A DNA stretch of 64,000 nucleotides from CAZTGZ01 sp044339595 (GTDB lineage: Bacteria > Bacteroidota > Bacteroidia > NS11-12g > UBA9320). The stretch's first letter is position 1. Each line of letters starts with the position of its first letter. The stretch covers positions 1 through 64,000 of the forward strand of contig JBIIVF010000001.1 of the NCBI GenBank assembly GCA_044339595.1, given 5' to 3'. A program made the position numbers and the translations under genes. A model generated the notes under the pieces. The model saw only the letters and a program-made list of their open reading frames with translations. It was not told the origin of the DNA and did not search any database. Of this stretch, positions 35,688 through 42,950 are shown in pieces.

Positions 35688-36767
35688 GTTATTCAGTTTC
35701 TGGAAGATAAAGCACCTTTGGCATTGCAGGAGAGTTATGACAATTGTGGGTTATTGGTTGGCGAATCAGACGTAGAAATCACCGGCATTCTGGTTTCGCT
35801 GGATGTAACGGAAGCTGTGCTGGAAGAAGCCATCCTGAAAAAGTGCAACCTCATTGTGGCCCATCATCCCCTTATCTTTGCGGGGATCAAAAAAATCACC
35901 GGTAGAAACAGCACCGAAAGAATTATTTTGAGGGCCATTAGAAATCAGATTTCGATTTATGCCATGCATACCAACCTCGACAATGTTTATCATGGTGTAA
36001 ATGCCAAACTATCCTCCAAATTAGGACTTAACGACTGCCGAATATTACAACCCAAGTCATCTCTCATAAAAAATCTGACTACCTATGCCCCTTCAAGCCA
36101 TGCCGAAGGGATTCGTCAAGCACTTTTTGATGCCGGTGCAGGAAAAATTGGGAACTACGATGAATGCAGCTTTTCAGTCACAGGCAACGGCACTTTTCGC
36201 GCAATGGAAGGTGCAAACCCATTTTTGGGTGAAGTTGGCACCCAGCATCAAGAAAAAGAAGAGCGCATCGAAGTGATTTTTCCGGCTTATCTCGAATTAT
36301 CCGTTGTTCAGGCACTAAAAAACAGTCATCCATACGAGGAAGTGGCCTATTATATTCTCAAAACAGACAATCTTCATCAAAATATTGGCGCCGGTATGGT
36401 GGGATTCTTGTCGAAGCCGATGTCGACACAAGAATTTCTTCAGCATTTAAAAACGACGATCAATTTAGAAATGATACGATACACCTCTTTTGATCATAAC
36501 ATTCATAAAGTGGCGGTTTGCGGGGGATCAGGAAGTTTCTTGTTGAACGATGCCATGGCGGCAGGCGCTCATGCGTTGGTAACAGGCGATTTTAAATATC
36601 ATCAGTTTTTCGATGCAGAAAACAAGATAATGATTGCAGATATCGGACATTTCGAGAGCGAGAAACACACGATAGAATTAATTGGTCAGTGGTTGTCAGA
36701 TTTTTTTCCTAATTTTGCAGTCATTTTTACTGAAACGAACACCAACCCGGTTAATTATTACTTATAA
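35670..36767 (+). CDS. Nif3-like dinuclear metal-centre protein (YbgI/YqfO family)
   Basis: 365-residue member of the YqfO-type long form, in which a PII-like/CutA-like domain (about 130-235) is inserted in the Nif3 core. Metal-ligand motifs are visible: IVAHHPLIFAGIK, AMHTNLDNVYHGVN and the C-terminal TGDFKYHQFFD and IADIGHFESEKH. The core forms a hexameric ring; a GTP cyclohydrolase I-like role has been suggested but is not settled. The next gene starts 3 bp after its stop, the common Nif3/zinc-ribbon pair. Confidence 0.92.
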   Translation: MVKIKQVIQFLEDKAPLALQESYDNCGLLVGESDVEITGILVSLDVTEAVLEEAILKKCNLIVAHHPLIFAGIKKITGRNSTERIILRAIRNQISIYAMHTNLDNVYHGVNAKLSSKLGLNDCRILQPKSSLIKNLTTYAPSSHAEGIRQALFDAGAGKIGNYDECSFSVTGNGTFRAMEGANPFLGEVGTQHQEKEERIEVIFPAYLELSVVQALKNSHPYEEVAYYILKTDNLHQNIGAGMVGFLSKPMSTQEFLQHLKTTINLEMIRYTSFDHNIHKVAVCGGSGSFLLNDAMAAGAHALVTGDFKYHQFFDAENKIMIADIGHFESEKHTIELIGQWLSDFFPNFAVIFTETNTNPVNYYL

Positions 36768-36770
36768 ATT

Positions 36771-37559
36771 ATGGCAGTTTTATCGATTGAAGACAAACTC
36801 AAAGGACTTTACAACCTTCAGAAAATTGACACCAAACTCGACCGTTTAAGGTCTGTGAGGGGTGAACTTCCAATGGAAGTTTCTGACTTGGAGGATGAGA
36901 TTGTTGGACTTCAAACCAGAATTCAAAACATCGCACAGGAGTCAGAAGATTTTGAAAATGAGATCAAAAGCTTGAAAGAGAAGATTAAAAACTCTGAAGC
37001 GATGATCAAGAAATACAACGAGCAGTTGAACAACGTAAAGAACAACCGTGAATTCGACGCTTTGAATAAAGAGATTGAAATTCAGGGTCTTGAAATTATG
37101 GCTGCTGAGAAAAAAATCAACGAGCACAAAAAATCCATCGAAATTAAAAAAGAGATGTTGGATGAGGTGACCGTTGCGTTGGAAGGTCGTAATCAGGATT
37201 TGAACAATAAAAAAGAAGAACTCGATTCTATTACGGTGGAAACACAGAAAGAAGAAGAGCACATTCTTGGCGAGCGTGAAAAAGCTGAAAAGAGCATCGA
37301 TGAAAAATTACTCATTGCTTATGATCGAATCAGGGTTAACGTGATCAACGGAATCGCCATAGCTCCCGTAGTAAGAGGTGCTTGCGGTGGCTGTTTCGCC
37401 AAAATTCCACCACAGTTGCAATCCGATATTCGTCAAAGGAAAAAAATTGTGATCTGCGAACATTGTGGCAGAGTTAATATTGATGCTAAAATGGCAGGTT
37501 TAGAAGATGAGGTGGAAGAGGAAAAGCCAAAATCAAGAAGAAGAAAAAAGGCTGAATAA
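36771..37559 (+). CDS. Coiled-coil protein with C-terminal C4 zinc ribbon (CT398 family)
   Basis: 262-residue cytosolic protein. Residues about 10-185 form a long antiparallel coiled coil with heptad patterns rich in Glu/Lys/Leu. Residues about 205-235 form a zinc ribbon with two cysteine pairs (CGGC and CEHC). A basic tail ends KSRRRKKAE. The family has a role in type III secretion or sigma-54 related regulation in Chlamydia; elsewhere the role is unknown. The pairing with the Nif3-like gene is conserved across many bacteria. Confidence 0.88.
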   Translation: MAVLSIEDKLKGLYNLQKIDTKLDRLRSVRGELPMEVSDLEDEIVGLQTRIQNIAQESEDFENEIKSLKEKIKNSEAMIKKYNEQLNNVKNNREFDALNKEIEIQGLEIMAAEKKINEHKKSIEIKKEMLDEVTVALEGRNQDLNNKKEELDSITVETQKEEEHILGEREKAEKSIDEKLLIAYDRIRVNVINGIAIAPVVRGACGGCFAKIPPQLQSDIRQRKKIVICEHCGRVNIDAKMAGLEDEVEEEKPKSRRRKKAE

Positions 37560-37578
37560 TTTGGCCAACATAATCAAC

Positions 37579-37624
37579 AAAAGCATCCTCTCGGCTATCA
37601 CCATACAGAGGATGCTTTTTTATT
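37579..37624 (+). terminator. Terminator-like hairpin overlapping the next start codon
   Basis: A perfect 13-bp stem (AAAAGCATCCTCT at 37579-37591; AGAGGATGCTTTT at 37607-37619) and a 15-nt loop are followed by a T-rich run. The ATG of the following gene (37612-37614) is inside the 3' arm, so the structure could end the Nif3/zinc-ribbon transcript, hide the start codon, or both. Confidence 0.75.
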
Positions 37625-39084
37625 TATTGCTCATTTTTGCTCCTTATGCTTTTTCGTCGAATACAAAATCCGGTTTTAATGCTTCCCTTTTAAAAGCGCA
37701 AAATGACGTTTATCATTTAAGACTCACTGAAGCAGAAATCACGCTTTCAAACGAAATCAAAAACCGTCCTGAAAATATTTCTGCTTATCATCTGCAAGAG
37801 CTTTCGTTCTTCCTTAAGGCATTTATTTCTGAAACCTCCAAGGATTTTGTTGAATATGAGAAGAACAGAATTGTAGCCGAAAAGAAAATCACTTTACTTC
37901 CCTCAGGAGATCAATACAGGCCATTCATGCTGTCTGAACTGTGTTTACACAAAGGATTACTTTTGCTTAAATCAGCGAATTACACGGGTGCAGCATTGTC
38001 TTTTAAAGATGCCTATTCCTGGTGCAAAAAAAGTATCGAAAAACACCCAGACTTTCTTCCGGCCTACAAAGGGATAGCTCTTTTGGAGTCTGCTGCGGCT
38101 CATTTAGGACCCAGTTTTCACTGGGTGATTAAACTCTCAGGCATCAATCCAAATAATCAACACAGCGTACGTCAAACTTTAAAGTTCATTCAAAGTCCAC
38201 AAATCGGTGAACTCGAATGGATGCGCAGAGATGCCGCCTTTATGATGGGATATATACATTGGCAATTGAAGCAAAAAACGCTGGCCTGGAAATTAATTCA
38301 ATCAAATACCGAAGACTATCCGACCAATCCATTGTCTTTGTATTTCCATTCCGTGTTTGCACATAAAAGCGGCATGAATGATCATTGTCTGAAATCCTTG
38401 AGCTCATACTCGGCTAGAAAAAACGAAATTCAAATTCCATTTCTGTATTACCTAAAAGGGTTATGCCAACTGCAAAAACTTGATACGAATTGTCTGCGTT
38501 CATTTCAACAATTTCTTGGTACTCATCAGGGCATGCATTACATCAAGGCTTGCCATCTCAAAATGGCATGGGGCCATCTTATTTTTGGTCGATTAAGTCA
38601 ATTTCATCATTCCATGTCAATGGTAAAATCCCAAGGACAATCCATTACTGAAGAAGACAAGCAAGCCCTAATAGAAGCCCGGCGTAAAACGATTCCTCAT
38701 CCAAAATTGCTCATTGCAAGGCTTTTATTTGATGGAGGATATAACCGATTGGCACTGCAGTATATCCAACCTTTAAAGGCTTCAGATTTCCATTCAGCCC
38801 TGGAAAAAACGGAATACTGTTACCGAAAAGGACGCATCTATCAATCATTAAATCAAAATACCCTCGCCATCGCCTTTTACGAGGCTGCCATTTCAACCGG
38901 GAAAATTTTAGAGGTCTATTATGCCTCTTATGCGTGCATTTACATAGCGGAAATTAATGAAGATCAAGGAAATCGAACTTTGGCACTCAAGTATTATAAG
39001 TTGGCAACTTCCTTTAAGAACAATTCAGAATACGTTCAGTCTATTGAACAAAAGGCAGCTTCAGGAATTCGCAGACTAAAGTGA
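37612..39084 (+). CDS. Exported TPR-like helical repeat protein
   Basis: 490-residue protein with a short signal peptide (MLFYLLLIFAPYAFSS), which fixes the ATG at 37612. The rest is alpha-helical with TPR-like pairs (e.g. YTGAALSFKDAYSWCKKSIEKHP read in two parts, and NTLAIAFYEAAI near the C-terminus). The central phrase AAHLGPSFHWVIKLSGINP followed by RQTLKFI resembles the TTC39/Iml2-type segment (small-x-x-P ... L-G-hydrophobic-G) found in Bacteroidota TPR proteins. Role unknown. Its start codon lies in the hairpin that follows the upstream operon. Confidence 0.75.
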   Translation: MLFYLLLIFAPYAFSSNTKSGFNASLLKAQNDVYHLRLTEAEITLSNEIKNRPENISAYHLQELSFFLKAFISETSKDFVEYEKNRIVAEKKITLLPSGDQYRPFMLSELCLHKGLLLLKSANYTGAALSFKDAYSWCKKSIEKHPDFLPAYKGIALLESAAAHLGPSFHWVIKLSGINPNNQHSVRQTLKFIQSPQIGELEWMRRDAAFMMGYIHWQLKQKTLAWKLIQSNTEDYPTNPLSLYFHSVFAHKSGMNDHCLKSLSSYSARKNEIQIPFLYYLKGLCQLQKLDTNCLRSFQQFLGTHQGMHYIKACHLKMAWGHLIFGRLSQFHHSMSMVKSQGQSITEEDKQALIEARRKTIPHPKLLIARLLFDGGYNRLALQYIQPLKASDFHSALEKTEYCYRKGRIYQSLNQNTLAIAFYEAAISTGKILEVYYASYACIYIAEINEDQGNRTLALKYYKLATSFKNNSEYVQSIEQKAASGIRRLK

Positions 39085-39387
39085 ATTATATTCTGCCCAT
39101 TGCGCATCACCCCCATCCAGCAATAATCCTTCTTGAAAATACAATTCATTTTTAGAATCATGAAGTTTTGAAGTTCTTGAGAAATCAAAATCCTGTTCAC
39201 AATATCCTGAAAGATGACTCCCTTCTGATGCCGAAAGTACCAACTTATCTTCTATTTTAGATTTTGGCTGAACTGAAGTTACATGGTCATCCTTCTTCGT
39301 TCTATCGCTTGGGGCAAAGCCATTAGAATCTGAGAAAGCAGCCACTAACAAGAAAAGGGTTTTAAACCTATCTTTCTGCCAGTTCAA
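39076..39387 (-). CDS. Hypothetical small ORF with possible signal peptide
   Basis: 103-codon frame with only a TTG start (39387), preceded by an in-frame stop. The N-terminus (KDRFKTLFLLVAAFSDSNG) could be a weak signal peptide, and the rest is polar and charged with no known motif. It fills most of the 468-bp gap between the TPR-like gene and gltX and overlaps the TPR gene by 9 bp at the 3' ends. It may be a real small gene or chance. Confidence 0.3.
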   Translation of the reverse strand: MNWQKDRFKTLFLLVAAFSDSNGFAPSDRTKKDDHVTSVQPKSKIEDKLVLSASEGSHLSGYCEQDFDFSRTSKLHDSKNELYFQEGLLLDGGDAQWAEYNSL

Positions 39388-39552
39388 AAGATGCTCCTAC
39401 ATACTATGCAAGCAATTAATCGTTTGATTATCATAATATTGAATTTAAATAAAGGAATCCAATCCATATCTCATTTTTTTGGAAAGATATTCCCATTTTT
39501 AAAGCACAATTCCTGCCAATCTATCGATTATCTTTGCAGCTTCAAGTTAATT
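39085..39552. other. Intergenic region before gltX
   Basis: 468 bp between the TPR-like gene and gltX. It contains the doubtful minus-strand ORF (39076-39387), then about 165 bp of AT-rich sequence ending with a TATCTTTG element before gltX. I see no repeat or RNA structure of note. Confidence 0.6.
39529..39536 (+). promoter_or_regulatory. Probable -7 element of gltX
   Basis: TATCTTTG, an exact TAnnTTTG, lies 16 bp before the ATG at 39553. No TTG is found at -33. Confidence 0.45.
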
Positions 39553-41097
39553 ATGGAAAGAAAAGTAAGGGTGCGTTTTGCGCCCAGCCCAACGGGACCG
39601 TTGCACATTGGTGGCGTGAGAACCGCACTGTACAATTATTTGTTTGCCAGAAAACATGGTGGAACCTGTATTTTGAGAATTGAAGACACGGATCAAAACC
39701 GGTTTGTTCCAGGTGCTGAAGAATACATTGTAGAGACCATGAAATGGTTGGGCATAGATTACGATGAAGGAGTTCATTTGGGCGGTCCTCACGCACCTTA
39801 TCGTCAAAGTGAGCGGAAAGCCATGTATCGTCAATATGCTGAAGAACTGATAGAAAAAGGATTGGCATACTATGCATTTGACACTTCCGAAGAACTCGAA
39901 GTTATGCGCAAGAAACTCGAAGCCGGCGGCATGAGTCCGAAATATGATGCAACCAGCAGAATGAGTATGAAAAACTCCCTCACTTTGAGTGAAGATGAAG
40001 TGAAAGCAAGACTGGCTGAAGGAGATAATTATGTCATCAGGATAAAATTACCCCGTAAAGAAGAAGTTAGGTTTCACGACATCATCCGTGATTGGGTGGT
40101 AGTGCATACGCAGCAGATGGACGACAAAGTTCTGTTGAAAGGAGATGGCATGCCTACATATCATTTGGCCAACGTGGTGGATGACCATATCATGGAAATC
40201 ACCCATGTAATCAGAGGCGAAGAATGGTTGCCCTCAGCCCCATTGCATGTGATGTTGTATCGTTACTTTGGATGGGAAGACACCATGCCTCAATTCGCTC
40301 ATTTACCCTTGTTGTTAAAACCCGACGGTAATGGCAAACTGAGCAAAAGGGATGGAGATCGCTTAGGATTTCCAGTATTTCCACTTGAATGGAAAGATCC
40401 CTTTACCGGAGAAATTAGCAGCGGCTACCGAGAATCAGGATACTTGCCGGATGCCGTTCTAAACATGTTGGCATTACTTGGATGGCATACTTCCGACAAC
40501 CAGGAAATATTCACCCGTGAAGAGCTGATAGCTGCTTTTTCTCTCGAAAGAGTGAATAAAAGTGGGGCCAAGTTTGACGTGGACAAAGCCAAATGGTTTA
40601 ACCACAAATACCTGCATGGTGCCGCTGATCAGGATTTACTTCCTTATGTAATGGAACAAATTAAAGAATTGAACATCGACACTTCAGAAGCTTACATATT
40701 GAAGGTGATCTCAATGATGAAAGAGAAGGTAAATTTTGTTCAAGACATTTTGAAAGAAGGAATCTACTTCTTTGAGAAACCAAAACAATTTGATTCAGCC
40801 ATCTTGCAAAAAAAATGGACCGAAGAAGTTGAAGCCGTAATCAGAAAATACCGCGATGAACTTGCTTCATCTGAAAGTTATGTTTCTGCAGATTTAGAAA
40901 TGCTTTTGAATACTACCTGTGCTGACCAAAACATTAAAACCGGCATGGTGATGCAGCCTTTGCGCATAGCCGTATCAGGAGCTGCCGGCGGTCCTCCAAT
41001 ATTTGAATTGCTTGCACTCATTGGCAAACAAGAAACGCTGGAAAGATTGAATTTCGCTTTAGAAAACTTCTCTAAATTAGCTGCTGCAGGGCAATAA
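39553..41097 (+). CDS. gltX: Glutamyl-tRNA synthetase
   Basis: Charges tRNA-Glu (514 residues). The ATG at 39553 gives MERKVRVRFAPSPTGPLHIGG, the class I start with the HIGH-equivalent HIGG at about 17-20; the longer upstream frame is not needed. Other landmarks are RIEDTDQNR, HVIRGEEWLPSAPLH and the KMSKS-equivalent KLSKRDGD (about 262). The C-terminal anticodon-binding domain is complete. Whether it is discriminating or also charges tRNA-Gln cannot be told. It ends just before a bidirectional terminator. Confidence 0.96.
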   Translation: MERKVRVRFAPSPTGPLHIGGVRTALYNYLFARKHGGTCILRIEDTDQNRFVPGAEEYIVETMKWLGIDYDEGVHLGGPHAPYRQSERKAMYRQYAEELIEKGLAYYAFDTSEELEVMRKKLEAGGMSPKYDATSRMSMKNSLTLSEDEVKARLAEGDNYVIRIKLPRKEEVRFHDIIRDWVVVHTQQMDDKVLLKGDGMPTYHLANVVDDHIMEITHVIRGEEWLPSAPLHVMLYRYFGWEDTMPQFAHLPLLLKPDGNGKLSKRDGDRLGFPVFPLEWKDPFTGEISSGYRESGYLPDAVLNMLALLGWHTSDNQEIFTREELIAAFSLERVNKSGAKFDVDKAKWFNHKYLHGAADQDLLPYVMEQIKELNIDTSEAYILKVISMMKEKVNFVQDILKEGIYFFEKPKQFDSAILQKKWTEEVEAVIRKYRDELASSESYVSADLEMLLNTTCADQNIKTGMVMQPLRIAVSGAAGGPPIFELLALIGKQETLERLNFALENFSKLAAAGQ

Positions 41098-41143
41098 CTT
41101 AGATTCATAAATCGCCTCGGCAGCGCATTCCAAACCCCATAAA

Positions 41144-41178
41144 AAAAGCGGAAAGCAGGTTCACCCACTTTCCGCTTT
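41144..41178. terminator. Bidirectional terminator between gltX and the beta-helix gene
   Basis: An 11-bp stem (AAAGCGGAAAG with CTTTCCGCTTT) has A-rich sequence on its left flank and T/A-rich sequence on its right, so it can end transcription of both convergent genes. Confidence 0.8.
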
Positions 41179-41207
41179 ATATTTTGAGCAATTTCTGCTC
41201 GACTAAA

Positions 41208-42836
41208 TTATTTGTTCAAGAAAATCTTGTGTGTAGAAACACCGTTTGAAGTGCTGATTTTCACAAGGTACAAACCATTGTTCAATGAAGTCAAATCGGC
41301 TACTACTCTGTTAGATCCCATGAAGAACTCTTCGTTGTTCACGATTGCGTAAACGGTACGTCCTGACAAGTCAGAAATTTCCATGTTTACCATTTGGTTG
41401 TCAGTAAGGTCGAAATCAACCTGAACTGTTCCGTTGGTAGGGTTAGGATATACGTTCAAGTTCAACACAGCGAAGTTAGAAACTGATCCTGGATTTGGTG
41501 GGATAGAATCATACTGAGCATTGTTTGGATCGAAGTTCGTCCAACCGGCCATCCAATTATCTGTTTCACCAAAAGCACCGATGTAAGACGTTGCAGTAAA
41601 GTTGGTGTTATTTAATTTAGCATTGGCAAATGAAGCACCACTTAAAGCAGGTGAACCGGCCATTGGTCTGAAATCAGGATTGCTGTAATTGAAAGCGTCT
41701 TTCAACATTACCGAAGAATTCAAGGCATATCTGCGGTTGTTGTTTCCGGTACTGTCATAGAAAGCAGTAAAATCGGCAGTTACTACTCCACCTTGTCCGC
41801 TAAAATAAGTCTTATTTCCCGCTACGATATTGTTTTGCAAGAAACCAACATTGGTTCTGAAGTTGTTGAATGTGGTTGCTCCATCCATTCTGACACCTTC
41901 TCTCCAGCCCATAATAACTGAATTGAAGATAGAAATTTCATTGTTTCTTCTCAAGTGGGCACCTCTTCCGTGCAAAGAAGCTCTTACGTCTGAAGTATCT
42001 TTAAACGCACCGATTACGGTCATATTTGAAAACACCGCTGCAGTTTTAGGAGTTTCATTGGTTCCACCTGCATCATTGTCCACTTCAAAACCATTTTTGG
42101 TAGACACGTCAGCAACATTAGGATCTGCCAATGACACACCAAATTGTACATTCCCTCTAAATCCCTGATCTACGTCGAAATCGTCATCATTGGTTTTGAA
42201 AGCCACCAGGTGCTTGGCGTTTACGGCTCCACCGAACCATTCGAAAGCGTCATCATTGTTAAATGAACACTGCACATAGTCAATGGTCGTTCCATTTCCT
42301 ACAGCACACATAGTCAATGAATTCAATTCGCGATCTTGTTCAAAAGGAAAACCGGCAAACTCAATGCGACAATATTTCAAAGTACCACTGTTATCTGTAT
42401 CATCCGATCCACCGTAGTTACCGGGTATTACACCCCCTTCATAGGTTGGATTAACTTTGTTGGCTTTGGCATTTCCAAAAATCACAATCCCTCCCCAATC
42501 TCCATAGTCTCTTTGACCTTTAGGTTCACCGGAAGTAAACACGATTGGCTTTTCTTTGGTTCCGATAGCAACCAATTTTCCACCTTTGTCAACCAAAAGA
42601 CAAGTTGCATTGGATTGATCCGGAGCTTTTCCTCCTTTTACGACAGTTCCAGGCTCAACAGTCAGGGTTACACCGTTCTGAATGCGCACAATACCGCTTA
42701 ATACATAAATTTTGTCGGCAGTCCAGGTTGCGCTGGCTGTGATGTTGGAAGTCACATTAACCACCTGTTTTGCTGTTTGAGATTGAACGAACTGAGCACT
42801 CAGAATCGTTAGCATCATTAGGAATAATTTTTTCAT
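41208..42836 (-). CDS. T9SS type A secreted beta-helix protein
   Basis: 542-residue secreted protein. The signal peptide (MKKLFLMMLTILSAQFVQSQ) is followed by a domain (about 20-450) with parallel-beta-helix features: VTLTVEPGTVVKGG, GDWGGIVIFGNAKAN, NSGTLKYCRIEFAGF, and turns such as CSFNNDDAFEWFGG and KTNDDDFDVDQG, whose acidic clusters could bind calcium. The type A sorting domain starts near 460 (VYPNPTNGTVQVDF) and ends THKIFLNK. It lies just downstream of the TonB receptor gene on the same strand (114 bp), suggesting a functional pair in which the secreted protein captures or processes the receptor ligand; this is inferred from context. Confidence 0.85.
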   Translation of the reverse strand: MKKLFLMMLTILSAQFVQSQTAKQVVNVTSNITASATWTADKIYVLSGIVRIQNGVTLTVEPGTVVKGGKAPDQSNATCLLVDKGGKLVAIGTKEKPIVFTSGEPKGQRDYGDWGGIVIFGNAKANKVNPTYEGGVIPGNYGGSDDTDNSGTLKYCRIEFAGFPFEQDRELNSLTMCAVGNGTTIDYVQCSFNNDDAFEWFGGAVNAKHLVAFKTNDDDFDVDQGFRGNVQFGVSLADPNVADVSTKNGFEVDNDAGGTNETPKTAAVFSNMTVIGAFKDTSDVRASLHGRGAHLRRNNEISIFNSVIMGWREGVRMDGATTFNNFRTNVGFLQNNIVAGNKTYFSGQGGVVTADFTAFYDSTGNNNRRYALNSSVMLKDAFNYSNPDFRPMAGSPALSGASFANAKLNNTNFTATSYIGAFGETDNWMAGWTNFDPNNAQYDSIPPNPGSVSNFAVLNLNVYPNPTNGTVQVDFDLTDNQMVNMEISDLSGRTVYAIVNNEEFFMGSNRVVADLTSLNNGLYLVKISTSNGVSTHKIFLNK

Positions 42837-42950
42837 AATCTGATTTTAATTTGTGCGACAAAGTTCAAACCAGGGCTTTACGCCAATGTTATGTAGATAA
42901 TACGTTTTTATTACTATATGGTCGGTTGATTCCTGCCAACCCGTATTGCC

